Shown: in pieces, positions 5,674-5,714 of the stretch
Numbering within the stretch: the first letter of the stretch is position 1
Layout: every line of letters begins with the position of its first letter
NCBI GenBank assembly: GCA_050292445.1
Contig: JBNKLQ010000346.1
Location: 1-5,714 of the forward strand
Direction of reading: 5' to 3'
From: Leptofilum sp050292445
GTDB lineage: Bacteria > Chloroflexota > Anaerolineae > Promineifilales > Promineifilaceae
DNA: 5,714 bases
The notes under the pieces: generated by a model
Told to the model about the DNA's origin: nothing
What the model saw: the letters and a program-made list of their open reading frames with translations, nothing else
Databases searched by the model: none
Made by a program: the position numbers and the translations under genes

Positions 5674-5714
5674 CTATATTCTTGTTGTCTTACGCATCAC
5701 GCCGCGAACATGGC

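Noticed and set aside
5697..5714. Possible 3' end of a further minus-strand gene entering from the right (stop at 5697-5699).
   Set aside because: Only five codons are visible, which cannot be told from chance.

Overview
The window reads as chromosomal sequence from an uncultured-type Chloroflexota bacterium, most likely the Anaerolineae or a relative. This is an inference from style, not from a marker gene. The clues are two membrane proteins ending in long Thr/Pro/Ser/Glu-rich tails, simple inverted heptad repeats between genes, and a very frequent palindromic octamer, ACGGCCGT. No rRNA, tRNA, transposase, CRISPR array or phage gene was seen.

Layout. Positions 1-1282 hold a minus-strand operon. 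It starts with an FHA-domain protein with one membrane segment (596-1282), followed by two small paralogous zinc-finger proteins of the anti-sigma (HxxxCxxC) type at 315-548 and 1-227; the last runs off the left edge. A strong sigma70-type promoter (TTGACA-N18-TATACT, 1319-1348) drives it. Positions 1283-1649 are a divergent intergenic region with that promoter, a 49-base near-perfect hairpin, a TATAAT box facing right and a leader hairpin. Positions 1650-3947 hold a plus-strand pair. The first protein has an N-terminal ComEA-like helix-hairpin-helix domain, an acidic linker, a membrane segment, an outer coiled coil and a Ser/Thr/Pro tail. The second has a membrane anchor, coiled coil, a duplicated helical hairpin and a Thr/Glu/Pro tail. 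Positions 3943-4003 are an inverted heptad repeat between convergent genes. Positions 3992-4711 (minus) encode an unrecognised two-TM protein, and 4773-5489 (minus) a class I SAM-dependent methyltransferase; a second heptad inverted repeat lies between them. Positions 5490-5714 are non-coding apart from a large imperfect hairpin made of 9-10 base units.

How they may work together. The HhH protein and its partner look like a matched pair of envelope proteins. The HhH domain is predicted to be in the cytoplasm, the reverse of ComEA, so the pair could link DNA to the envelope. The FHA/zinc-finger operon looks like a phosphothreonine- or sigma-related signalling unit, but no kinase or sigma gene is visible here. 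A functional link between the two divergent operons is only a guess from the shared intergenic region.

The most unusual DNA-level feature is ACGGCCGT: 15 exact copies in 5.7 kb, all inside genes and read in all three frames. The next is the heptad inverted repeats, which provide the stop codons of three adjacent genes.
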